From: PFJX01 sp964440155 | GTDB taxonomy: Bacteria; Pseudomonadota; Gammaproteobacteria; Burkholderiales; Thiobacillaceae | Reading direction: 5' to 3' | Assembly (NCBI GenBank): GCA_964440155.1 | Contig: CAYTRH010000194.1 | Span: 1-5,233, forward strand | DNA length: 5,233 bases | Part shown: positions 1-4,993 of the stretch, in pieces | How positions within the stretch are numbered: position 1 is the first letter of the stretch | Layout: every line of letters begins with the position of its first letter | Program-made: the position numbers and the translations under genes | The notes under the pieces: model-generated | The model's database searches: none | Told to the model about the DNA's origin: nothing | The model's input: the letters and a program-made list of their open reading frames with translations, nothing else

Positions 1-382
1 CAGCTTCCGGCGCGGTGAGCAGCGGTGGCGGCGGCAGGGGTCGGGGCGGAGGCTCGACGCGCGCACTGGGCGGCAGCGGTTTGGCCGGTTCCTCCACCTG
101 CGGCGGCGCCGGCGGCGCGATCAGACTGGCCATCAACGGCTGTTGCAGACCCACCGCCCGCGCCACCGGCTCCATGGACAGCAGCGCGGTCACGATCAGC
201 GCATGCGCCGCGACCACCGCGAGCAAACCGGGCCAGCGCACGCCGCCGCCGTAGTCGGGACCGGACACCGCCGGCGACGCGATGGTTGCCGCGCCCGGTT
301 CGCGCACGGCAGACGGACGCACCGCCGGCAGTTTGGTCGGTGCGGCCACGGGCCGAGTGATGGCGGACACCGACGCGCTCAT
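1..382 (-). CDS. tonB: TonB-family energy transducer, N-terminal part (runs off the left edge)
   Basis: TonB links the proton-motive force harvested by ExbB-ExbD in the inner membrane to outer-membrane receptors for heme, siderophores and similar cargo. The 127 visible codons give a short cytoplasmic segment (about 1-49), one membrane segment (about 50-70, WPGLLAVVAAHALIVTALLS) with a histidine at residue 60 in the place of the conserved TonB membrane histidine, and then a periplasmic proline-rich stretch. That stretch opens with QQPLMASLIAPPAPP and continues with PPPRPLPPPP, which is typical of non-enteric TonB proteins. The C-terminal receptor-contacting domain lies outside the window, so the family call rests on the N-terminal anchor and linker. 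The ATG (382-380) overlaps the hemP stop in an ATGA junction and has no strong Shine-Dalgarno sequence, so translational coupling to hemP is likely. The long N-terminal extension before the membrane segment is longer than in E. coli TonB. Confidence 0.85.
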   Translation of the reverse strand, partial: MSASVSAITRPVAAPTKLPAVRPSAVREPGAATIASPAVSGPDYGGGVRWPGLLAVVAAHALIVTALLSMEPVARAVGLQQPLMASLIAPPAPPQVEEPAKPLPPSARVEPPPRPLPPPPLLTAPEA

Positions 383-564
383 TTGGTCAGGATCAGCTTG
401 TTCTGCTGGGTGATGCGCAGCCGATAGTCCCGACCGTCATGGTGGATGACGATCTCCTGGCGACCCTGGAACAGATCGCGCGTGTGCCACACCGGCGGCT
501 CGCCGGCATGAGCGTCGGACCGGGGCATACGCGCCGCCGGCGGGTTGACATCGGTGGGGATCAA
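379..564 (-). CDS. hemP: HemP family hemin-uptake protein
   Basis: This is a small protein of the HemP family, found beside heme-uptake and TonB genes in many proteobacteria. Its biochemical role is poorly defined, and some relatives are reported as activators of heme-receptor genes. The conserved core is residues 29-61 (RDLFQGRQEIVIHHDGRDYR, then LRITQQNKLILTK), including the characteristic LF-G, I-H-G-Y-LRIT and N-KLILTK pattern at the extreme C-terminus. The start is uncertain. A TTG at 564 gives 61 residues and is preceded by GGAG seven bases upstream. An ATG at 528 gives 49 residues but has no visible ribosome-binding site. I prefer the TTG. Both starts keep the whole core. The gene lies directly below a Fur-like promoter and overlaps the downstream tonB-like gene by four bases, which points to iron-repressed co-expression. 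Confidence 0.9.
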   Translation of the reverse strand: MIPTDVNPPAARMPRSDAHAGEPPVWHTRDLFQGRQEIVIHHDGRDYRLRITQQNKLILTK

Positions 565-601
565 GATACCGCTCCAGCAAAGGCGATGGTTCGTGGACTA
601 C

Positions 602-611
602 GCTGGCTGGC
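602..611 (-). repeat. Leader repeat GCCAGCCAGC, copy 1 (hemP leader)
   Basis: An exact 10-base direct repeat, read here in transcript sense. It lies 37 bases ahead of the hemP TTG. A partial copy (CAGCCAGCC) lies just upstream at 615-623. The same 10-mer recurs at 4407-4416, 4830-4839 and 4859-4868, always in untranslated DNA ahead of a minus-strand gene. I saw no other copy on either strand. Its function is unknown. Confidence 0.6.
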
Positions 612-641
612 GGCGGCTGGCTGACGTATGAAAGCCAACAA

Positions 642-670
642 ATGATAACCGTTCGCAATCATTAATGCAA
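642..670 (-). promoter_or_regulatory. Sigma70-type promoter for hemP-tonB
   Basis: On the minus strand, TTGCAT (670-665) serves as -35 and TATCAT (647-642) as -10, separated by exactly 17 bases. This would start transcription near 635 and leave a leader of about 70 bases before the hemP TTG. It sits in a short AT-rich island in otherwise GC-rich DNA, and both boxes are covered by Fur-box-like sequence. The call rests on motif matching only. Confidence 0.6.
643..661. promoter_or_regulatory. Fur-box-like site in the hemP promoter spacer
   Basis: A degenerate inverted repeat with TGATAAC at one end and AATCA at the other, lying between the -35 and -10 boxes. It is a weaker match to the 19-base Fur consensus than the neighbouring site at 664-682. 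Occupancy here would block RNA polymerase. Tandem Fur sites are common ahead of heme-uptake genes. Confidence 0.4.
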
Positions 671-682
671 ATGGTTCTTATA
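664..682. promoter_or_regulatory. Fur box upstream of hemP
   Basis: AATGCAAATGGTTCTTATA matches 14 of 19 positions of the Fur-box form AATGAGAATGATTCTCATT. It covers the -35 element of the hemP promoter. Position over the promoter, adjacency to an iron gene and a second weaker site next to it together support iron-dependent repression by Fur. No binding evidence is available from sequence alone. Confidence 0.6.
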
Positions 683-828
683 TGTACGCACTTGCGGAAG
701 CCCATCCCTGGCGTACAGCGGCCCGGGCATGACGTTCAATCGGCCGAGTGAACACCCAGGCGGCGATCGGGGCACAGCCTCACGTGGCCGTATGCCGCGA
801 GTAAGGCTTCAGGCCGGTCTTCGGTCGG
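683..828. other. Intergenic stretch between feoC and the hemP promoter
   Basis: I see no credible gene here: the short open frames have no family resemblance or ribosome-binding site. It holds the putative feo 3' hairpin at 777-807 and a short perfect palindrome, GCCCGGGC, at 721-728. It separates the two iron transcription units. Confidence 0.5.
777..807 (-). terminator. Possible hairpin at the 3' end of the feo transcript
   Basis: On the minus strand, GCCTTAC (807-801) can pair with GTGAGGC (783-777) through seven pairs including one G-U. An inner GGC/GCC stem lies in the loop. It begins 21 bases after the feoC stop codon, a suitable place for a terminator or a 3' stabilising structure. 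No T-run follows, so it does not meet the usual intrinsic-terminator pattern and could equally be chance structure in GC-rich DNA. Confidence 0.3.
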
Positions 829-1047
829 CTAGTCGGCCGTCCATTCATAGACCTCCAGATTGGCGGCCTCGCACTTGCCGCAGCCGCCGCAGGCACTGCC
901 GGGCAGCGCGCGCACGCGGCCCTTGCGCACCAGCGTGGCAAGCATGGCTTTGACCGCTTCGGGTGTGCTGTCCACAGCGCGCGCCAGATCGATGACGCTG
1001 GCACGCCCGTGCCGGCGCAGGTAGTCACTGGCTCGGGCGAGGATCAT
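829..1047 (-). CDS. feoC: FeoC, small winged-helix iron-sulfur protein of the Feo system
   Basis: FeoC is a small cytoplasmic partner of FeoB, found mainly in gammaproteobacteria. It is proposed to bind an oxygen-sensitive iron-sulfur cluster and to influence FeoB stability or transcription. This 72-residue protein has a winged-helix body (about 1-50: ILARASDYLRRHGRASVIDL followed by ARAVDSTPEAVKAMLATLV) and then a compact cysteine cluster, CGGCGKC (C53, C56, C59), and a short acidic tail ending EVYEWTAD. Only three cysteines are present, whereas well-studied enterobacterial FeoC has four. The ATG at 1047 is preceded by AGGA with a six-base spacer and lies 29 bases after the feoB stop. An upstream open frame continues through feoB in a shadow frame and is not the real start. 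Confidence 0.9.
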   Translation of the reverse strand: MILARASDYLRRHGRASVIDLARAVDSTPEAVKAMLATLVRKGRVRALPGSACGGCGKCEAANLEVYEWTAD

Positions 1048-1076
1048 GTTCGGTCCTGACGTGCAACGGTGGCCGG

Positions 1077-3401
1077 TCAGACGTTCTGTGCCAGCGGCGC
1101 GCCGCTGCCACCTCGCGCCAAGCGCCGCAGCATCAGCAGCACGGTGGCGATGGCGGCGGCGACGACGACGAACCACAGCAGGGCGCCGCCCGGATCGCGC
1201 GAGAAGTTGGCCGCCTGGTAGAACAGCGTCGCCAGGCCGTAGGCCAGACCGGTGGTCCACAGCGCGACGAACGCGGTCCAGCGCGCGCCGGATTCCTGGT
1301 AGACCGCGGCGATGGCGGCGGCGCAGGGCATGTACAGCAGGATGAACAACAGGTAGGCGAACGCGCCTGTGGCGCCATCGAAGCGCGCCGCCATGGCGCC
1401 GAAGGTGCCGCTGGTGATGCCCTGTTCCGCGACGAACGCATCGGTCTCGTCCGCCACCGCCAGGCCCAGTGGATCGCTCCAGGCAGCCAGCGCGTCCGCC
1501 AGGTTGGCGGGAATGGTGGCGACGGCGTCGGCCAGACGGGCACCCAACGCGAACGGCGCGTCGTCCCCGGCGGCGCCGGCGTCCAGCGCAGCCAGCGCAC
1601 CATAGGTGGCGTTGAGGGTGCCCACCACCACTTCCTTGGCCAGCACACCGGTAAAGATGCCGACCGTGGCCGGCCAGTTCTCCTCGGTGAGCCCCATGGG
1701 CGCGAACGCCGGGGCCATGGCACGGCCGACCTCGGCCAGTACGGAGCGATCGCTGTCCTCGTTGCCGAAGCTGCCATCGGTGCCGACGGCATTGAGGAAG
1801 CTGATCACCATGACCATGGGCACGATGACGCGCCCGGCGCGGAACATGAACTCCTTCAGCCGGCCCCAGGCGCGCAGCACGATGCCTCTGGGCGTGGGCA
1901 GGTGGTAGGGCGGCAGCTCCATGATGAACGGCGTGGCTTCGCCGCGCAGCAGCGAGTGCTTGAGCACCAGGCCGGTGAGCACGGCGACGGCAATGCCGAT
2001 CAGGTACAACGCGAACACCACGTTCTGCGCGCCCTGCGGGAAGAAGGCGGCGGCGAACAGCACGTACACCGGCAGCCGGGCGCCACAGGACATGAAGGGC
2101 GCCATGGCGATGGTCATCAAACGGTCGCGGCGGTGCTCCAGCGTGCGCGTGGCCATGATGGCCGGCACGTTGCAGCCGAAGCCGACGATCAAGGGCACGA
2201 AGGACTTGCCCGGCAGCCCCACCCAGCGCATGAAACGATCCATGACGAAGGCGGCGCGCGCCATGTAGCCGGAATCCTCCAGCGCGGACAGGAACAGGTA
2301 CAGAAAGCCGATGATGGGAATGAAGGTGGCGATGGTCTGCAGGCCGCCGCCGATGCCGTTGGCGAGCAGCACGGTCAACCATTGGGGCGTACCCAGCGAA
2401 CCCAGCGCTTCGGCGAAACCGTCGACGAACAACGCCGCGGACGCCTGATCGAAGAAGTCGACGAAGGCGCCACCGATGTTGATGGTGAACATGAACATCA
2501 GGTACATCATCAGCAGGAAGACGGGGATGCCCAGGGCGCGGTTGAGCACCACGCGATCGATGCGGTCGGTGAGGTCGCGCGTCGCCTGGCCGGACTGGCT
2601 CACGGCCCGTTTGGCCACGTGGTTGGCGAGGCCGTAGCGGGCATCGGCGAGCAGGATGTCGATGTCCTCGCCCAGAGCCTCGGCGCGTCGGCCGGCCTCC
2701 TCGGCCAGTTCCGGGCCGGCCATTCGGCGCGCCAGATCGTCGCCCTCCAGCAGCCGTACCGCCAGCCAACGCGGCGCCACGCCGCGGGACTCGGCCGCCT
2801 GCCGGAGCTGGAGGGCCAGGCCGGCGATGGCATGGTCGAGGTCCGCGCGGTACTCGACCAGCACGCTGGCGCGCGGCCGTTCCGCCACGGCGCGCGCGAT
2901 CGCGGCCTTGAGTTCGGCGATGCCGGTGCCCACCGAGGCCACCACCGGCACCACCGGACAGCCGAGCTGAAGCGACAGCGCCTGCGCATCCACGCGCATG
3001 CCACGTGCCTCGGCCACGTCCACCATGTTCAGCACTACCAACAGGGGCACGCGCATTTCCGCCAACTGGCTGGTGAGGTAGAGGTTGCGCTCCAGGTTGG
3101 CGGCATCGACGATGTTGACGATGAGGTCCGCTTCATTGGCGTGCACGTAGTCGCGCGCCACCTTCTCGTCCAGGGAAACCTCGCGGTCCACCACATCCAG
3201 GGAATAGGTGCCGGGCAGATCCACCACTTCGAAACGGGCGTCGTCCCACCGATACTCGCCGGTCTTCTTCTCGACGGTGACCCCGGGCCAGTTGCCCACC
3301 CGCTGCTTCGCGCCGGTGAGCTGATTGAACAGGGTGGTCTTGCCGCAGTTGGGGTTGCCGACCAGACCGACGGTGTAGACGCTCTTGCTGCCGTCGCGCA
3401 T
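1077..3401 (-). CDS. feoB: FeoB, ferrous iron transporter with N-terminal GTPase domain
   Basis: FeoB is the inner-membrane Fe(II) permease. The 774-residue protein matches the usual full length. The cytoplasmic G domain (about 1-165) carries G1 GNPNCGKT (15-22), a G2 threonine at 42 in WPGVTVEKKTGEY, G3 DLPGTYSL (61-68), G4 NMVD (125-128) and a G5-like ASVGTG (155-160). A helical linker (about 165-280) follows, then a membrane domain from about 290. This domain includes the conserved GFGCNVPAIMATR (407-419) and SCGARLPVY (438-446) gate repeats, EVVVGTLNATYG (590-601) and a conserved cysteine at 693. No key residue is missing. The ATG at 3401 overlaps the feoA2 stop by one base (TGATG), with GGAG eight bases upstream. 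A GTG at 3404 would add one residue and is a valid alternative. Expression should be coupled to feoA2. Confidence 0.97.
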   Translation of the reverse strand: MRDGSKSVYTVGLVGNPNCGKTTLFNQLTGAKQRVGNWPGVTVEKKTGEYRWDDARFEVVDLPGTYSLDVVDREVSLDEKVARDYVHANEADLIVNIVDAANLERNLYLTSQLAEMRVPLLVVLNMVDVAEARGMRVDAQALSLQLGCPVVPVVASVGTGIAELKAAIARAVAERPRASVLVEYRADLDHAIAGLALQLRQAAESRGVAPRWLAVRLLEGDDLARRMAGPELAEEAGRRAEALGEDIDILLADARYGLANHVAKRAVSQSGQATRDLTDRIDRVVLNRALGIPVFLLMMYLMFMFTINIGGAFVDFFDQASAALFVDGFAEALGSLGTPQWLTVLLANGIGGGLQTIATFIPIIGFLYLFLSALEDSGYMARAAFVMDRFMRWVGLPGKSFVPLIVGFGCNVPAIMATRTLEHRRDRLMTIAMAPFMSCGARLPVYVLFAAAFFPQGAQNVVFALYLIGIAVAVLTGLVLKHSLLRGEATPFIMELPPYHLPTPRGIVLRAWGRLKEFMFRAGRVIVPMVMVISFLNAVGTDGSFGNEDSDRSVLAEVGRAMAPAFAPMGLTEENWPATVGIFTGVLAKEVVVGTLNATYGALAALDAGAAGDDAPFALGARLADAVATIPANLADALAAWSDPLGLAVADETDAFVAEQGITSGTFGAMAARFDGATGAFAYLLFILLYMPCAAAIAAVYQESGARWTAFVALWTTGLAYGLATLFYQAANFSRDPGGALLWFVVVAAAIATVLLMLRRLARGGSGAPLAQNV

Positions 3402-3640
3402 CACAGTTTCTCCACCGAAAGGGCCGCGGCTTCCTCGCGACGCACCGACAACGCGAAGCCGCGCACGCGGATCTCCACCGGGTCGCCCATGGGCGCGACC
3501 CGGGTCACGGCCAGTTCCGCGCCCGGAGTCAGCCCCATGGACAGCAACTTGCGCCGGTACGCATTGCCCGCCGCGTCGCCGGCGATGTAACCGCTGACGC
3601 GGGCGCGCTCGCCCACTTGCAGGTCTTTCAGGGTCAACAT
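3401..3640 (-). CDS. feoA: FeoA, E. coli-type SH3-like partner of FeoB
   Basis: FeoA is a small cytoplasmic SH3-like protein needed for full FeoB activity and thought to bind it. This 79-residue copy is the clear counterpart of E. coli FeoA: the segment YRRKLLSMGLTPGAELAVTR (28-47) followed by VAPMGDPVEIRVRGFALSVR is nearly collinear with the E. coli protein, and the C-terminus LSVEKL is typical. I chose the ATG at 3640 because it begins with the family's usual MLTLKDL and has GGAG ten bases upstream. Upstream codons in the same frame overlap the barrel gene and look non-coding. It is immediately upstream of feoB and overlaps it by one base, so this is the copy most likely to work with FeoB. 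Confidence 0.95.
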   Translation of the reverse strand: MLTLKDLQVGERARVSGYIAGDAAGNAYRRKLLSMGLTPGAELAVTRVAPMGDPVEIRVRGFALSVRREEAAALSVEKL

Positions 3641-3672
3641 GGGTGTGACACTCCAGTCAGTGGTGGATGGAT

Positions 3673-4377
3673 TCAGAATTCCCACGCGAAGCCGACCTGG
3701 CCGAAGCCGCGGCCGCCGCCGCGACCGACGGCCGCGGACAGCTTGAAGCCCTCGACGACGGTGTGACGCAGCCCGATGGCCTTGTCGGCCGTGCCCTGGT
3801 CTTCGCCAAACAGTTCCGCCGTCAGCTTCAGGGCACCCAGCAGCGGGTACTCATAGCCCACGCCCCAAGTGGTGCCGCGGTCACGTTCTCCCTGGGCGCG
3901 GGTCTGCCGCCCGCCCAGGTTGAGATGCAACACCTGGCCGTCCGGCCAGCGATGACTGACCAGACCGGTGAGACCGAGCGTCCGCTCGGTGTACCGGTCC
4001 GGGGTGGCGCGGTCGTTCACCCGCGAACGATCCAAGCCGAGAACGAGGCCCAAGGACCAGCCGGTTTCTTCTTGGATCGGCACCCATTTCGCGCTCAACC
4101 CAACGCCGTTGAACCGGGTCGATGGCGACATCGCGCGGTCGCTGGCACGGGCCGCACCCACGCCGATCTCCAGGTTTTCGAGCGGGGAGAAACCGAAAAC
4201 CAGGTCACCGCCGCGCATCTTGTCATCGCGGCCGAGATTGCCTTCAAACTTCATGCCACCCGGGCCCAGCGTGCCAGCGTCATCCACGTTCATGGGCGGC
4301 TCGGCATTGACGGGGGTGGCGGACAGGATGCACAGGCCGAGCAGGGTCGGCAAAACGGTGCGGGGGATGTGTCGCAT
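3673..4377 (-). CDS. Outer-membrane beta-barrel protein of unknown function inside the feo operon
   Basis: A 234-residue protein I do not recognise by name. It has a signal peptide: basic MRHIPR, hydrophobic TVLPTLLGLCILSA, and likely cleavage after VNA at residue 25. The mature part shows alternating polar and hydrophobic residues, many glycines and repeated strand-turn patterns (for example FEGNLGRDDKMRGGDLVFGF, NLEIGVGAA, WSLGLVLGLDRSR, TLGLTGLVSHRW, WGVGYEYPL, LKLTAELFG). It ends in GFGQVGFAWEF, with the terminal phenylalanine that the BAM machinery recognises in outer-membrane barrels. Its mature start resembles small transporter-like barrels of the phenol-degradation MetA type, but that link is tentative. 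The ATG at 4377 has GGAG six bases upstream; an alternative ATG at 4392 lacks this support. It lies 133 bases below feoA1 and 32 bases above feoA2, so a role in iron entry is inferred only from context. Confidence 0.8.
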   Translation of the reverse strand: MRHIPRTVLPTLLGLCILSATPVNAEPPMNVDDAGTLGPGGMKFEGNLGRDDKMRGGDLVFGFSPLENLEIGVGAARASDRAMSPSTRFNGVGLSAKWVPIQEETGWSLGLVLGLDRSRVNDRATPDRYTERTLGLTGLVSHRWPDGQVLHLNLGGRQTRAQGERDRGTTWGVGYEYPLLGALKLTAELFGEDQGTADKAIGLRHTVVEGFKLSAAVGRGGGRGFGQVGFAWEF

Positions 4378-4510
4378 GTGAGGCTCCAGCATGGGTTGTG
4401 TACATGGCTGGCTGGCCTCGATGCGGCTGGCGGGCTGGTCGATGAAAGGTGCCGACCGCGCGCCGGGGCACGGTCGACGGGGTACGGGATGACCGTCGCG
4501 GGCGCAGACG
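4378..4510 (-). other. Untranslated spacer between feoA1 and the barrel gene
   Basis: A 133-base gap inside an otherwise tight operon. It contains one exact copy of the leader repeat (4407-4416), a related copy (CCAGCCCGCCAGCC region near 4425-4438), and an inverted repeat CGACCG/CGGTCG (4453-4458 and 4471-4476, 12-base loop). There is no T-run and no AT-rich promoter like the two Fur-controlled ones. It could hold a processing site, an attenuator or an internal promoter, but nothing decisive is visible. Confidence 0.45.
4407..4416 (-). repeat. Leader repeat GCCAGCCAGC, copy 2 (barrel-gene leader)
   Basis: An exact copy of the 10-base repeat in transcript sense, 29 bases upstream of the barrel-gene ATG and just above its GGAG ribosome-binding site. 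See 602-611, 4830-4839 and 4859-4868 for the other copies. Confidence 0.6.
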
Positions 4511-4741
4511 TCACAGCGGTTGCACCCAGATCTTGTGCGCCAGGCCACCGCCCAGCGCGAAACGGGTCTCGCCCCGGCCCACCACCACACCGCCACCCTG
4601 ACGATTCAACACGGTAAGTTCGCTGCCGACGTTCAGACCCATATCGGTCAGGCGGCGGGCGAGCCCCTCGCCGCCACACAGCGCTACGATGCGCACGCGC
4701 ACGCCCTCATACGCCATGCTCAGCGGAAACGACACAGACAT
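4511..4741 (-). CDS. feoA: Second FeoA-domain protein, first gene of the feo operon
   Basis: A 76-residue FeoA-family protein with the full SH3-like pattern: FPLSMAYEGVRVRIVALCGG (5-24), GLARRLTDMGLNVGSELTVL (26-45), and the closing ETRFALGGGLAHKIWVQPL with the conserved GxAHKIxV motif. It belongs to a different FeoA type from feoA2. It keeps the GG-GLxxRLxxMG and AHKI motifs common in stand-alone bacterial FeoA proteins, whereas feoA2 resembles the E. coli protein. The ATG at 4741 is chosen. A GTG at 4750 is in frame and would add three residues, and only a weak GGTGGG precedes either start. It heads the operon, about 175 bases below the predicted Fur-controlled promoter. Its job may be regulatory or as an additional FeoB partner. 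Confidence 0.92.
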   Translation of the reverse strand: MSVSFPLSMAYEGVRVRIVALCGGEGLARRLTDMGLNVGSELTVLNRQGGGVVVGRGETRFALGGGLAHKIWVQPL

Positions 4742-4829
4742 CACGCCCACCCCGCGCGATGCGAGCAGACGAAGGGATGGAACGAGCGTTGCATGAGCCG
4801 CCAGGACATGGTCTCGATGGATTCCGATC

Positions 4830-4839
4830 GCTGGCTGGC
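4830..4839 (-). repeat. Leader repeat GCCAGCCAGC, copy 3 (feo leader)
   Basis: An exact copy in transcript sense, 88 bases upstream of the feoA1 ATG. It is paired with copy 4, which lies 19 bases further upstream. Confidence 0.6.
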
Positions 4840-4858
4840 TTGCCGGACGGAATGCGCG

Positions 4859-4868
4859 GCTGGCTGGC
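4859..4868 (-). repeat. Leader repeat GCCAGCCAGC, copy 4 (feo leader)
   Basis: An exact copy in transcript sense, 117 bases upstream of the feoA1 ATG. The match extends one more AGCC unit on its 5' side (4868-4872) and one further C-rich unit on its 3' side. Confidence 0.6.
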
Positions 4869-4918
4869 TATGGTGCGTGCGCAACCGCCGATCGCGCCGG
4901 TGCGCTCGATAATGAACA

Positions 4919-4945
4919 TTGATGGTAATTATTCTCATGTAGAAT
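4919..4945 (+). promoter_or_regulatory. Promoter for the divergent HMA-like gene
   Basis: On the plus strand, TAGAAT (4940-4945) is a good -10 (five of six). TTGATG (4919-4924) could be a -35, with a short 15-base spacer. Transcription would start near 4952, giving a leader of about 40 bases before the GTG at 4994. It overlaps the feo promoter and the Fur box. The short spacer lowers confidence. Confidence 0.45.
4921..4939. promoter_or_regulatory. Fur box shared by the feo operon and the divergent HMA-like gene
   Basis: The site reads GATGGTAATTATTCTCATG. Against AATGAGAATNATTCTCATT it matches 6 of 9 on the left arm and 8 of 9 on the right arm. A further Fur-like hexamer run, GATAATGAACAT, begins at 4908, so the operator may extend over 4908-4939. 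The site lies inside the spacers of both opposed promoters, so one Fur-bound site could repress both directions. This is the clearest Fur site in the window. Confidence 0.65.
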
Positions 4946-4950
4946 GGCAA
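4922..4950 (-). promoter_or_regulatory. Promoter for the feo operon
   Basis: On the minus strand, TTGCCA (4950-4945) and TACCAT (4927-4922) form -35 and -10 elements with a 17-base spacer that contains most of the Fur box. The -10 matches the consensus at four of six positions, so this promoter is moderate in quality. It predicts a start near 4915. Confidence 0.5.
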
Positions 4951-4993
4951 GACCCTTTTTCGCCCAAACCCAGCGTTGACGAGGATCGCTTCG

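Larger units (their letters stand above)
4742..4907 (-). promoter_or_regulatory. Long 5' leader of the feo transcript
   Basis: If transcription starts near 4915, the feoA1 message has an untranslated leader of about 175 bases. It contains two exact GCCAGCCAGC copies (4830-4839, 4859-4868). A 70-codon open frame (4919-4707) spans it but overlaps feoA1, has no ribosome-binding site and resembles nothing, so I treat it as chance. I recognise no known riboswitch fold. A long leader leaves room for post-transcriptional control. Confidence 0.4.

Noticed and set aside
829..2769. Minus-strand open frame of 646 codons ending at the feoC stop
   Set aside because: Only the last 72 codons are FeoC. The upstream part is an Arg-rich shadow frame of feoB, and the feoC ATG at 1047 has its own AGGA site.
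1902..3590. Plus-strand open frame of 562 codons antisense to feoB
   Set aside because: It mirrors feoB codon bias in GC-rich DNA. The protein is rich in His, Gly, Gln and Arg with no family resemblance, and feoB on the other strand is complete and conserved.
4453..4476. Inverted repeat CGACCG/CGGTCG as an intrinsic terminator between feoA1 and the barrel gene
   Set aside because: Stem of only six pairs, 12-base loop and no T-run. Kept only as part of the spacer description.
3667..4617. Plus-strand open frame of 316 codons antisense to the barrel gene
   Set aside because: Composition and lack of any domain pattern mark it as a shadow. The minus-strand frame has a signal peptide, ribosome-binding site and barrel pattern.
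4707..4919. 70-codon frame in the feo leader
   Set aside because: Overlaps the feoA1 start, has no ribosome-binding site and shows no recognisable pattern.
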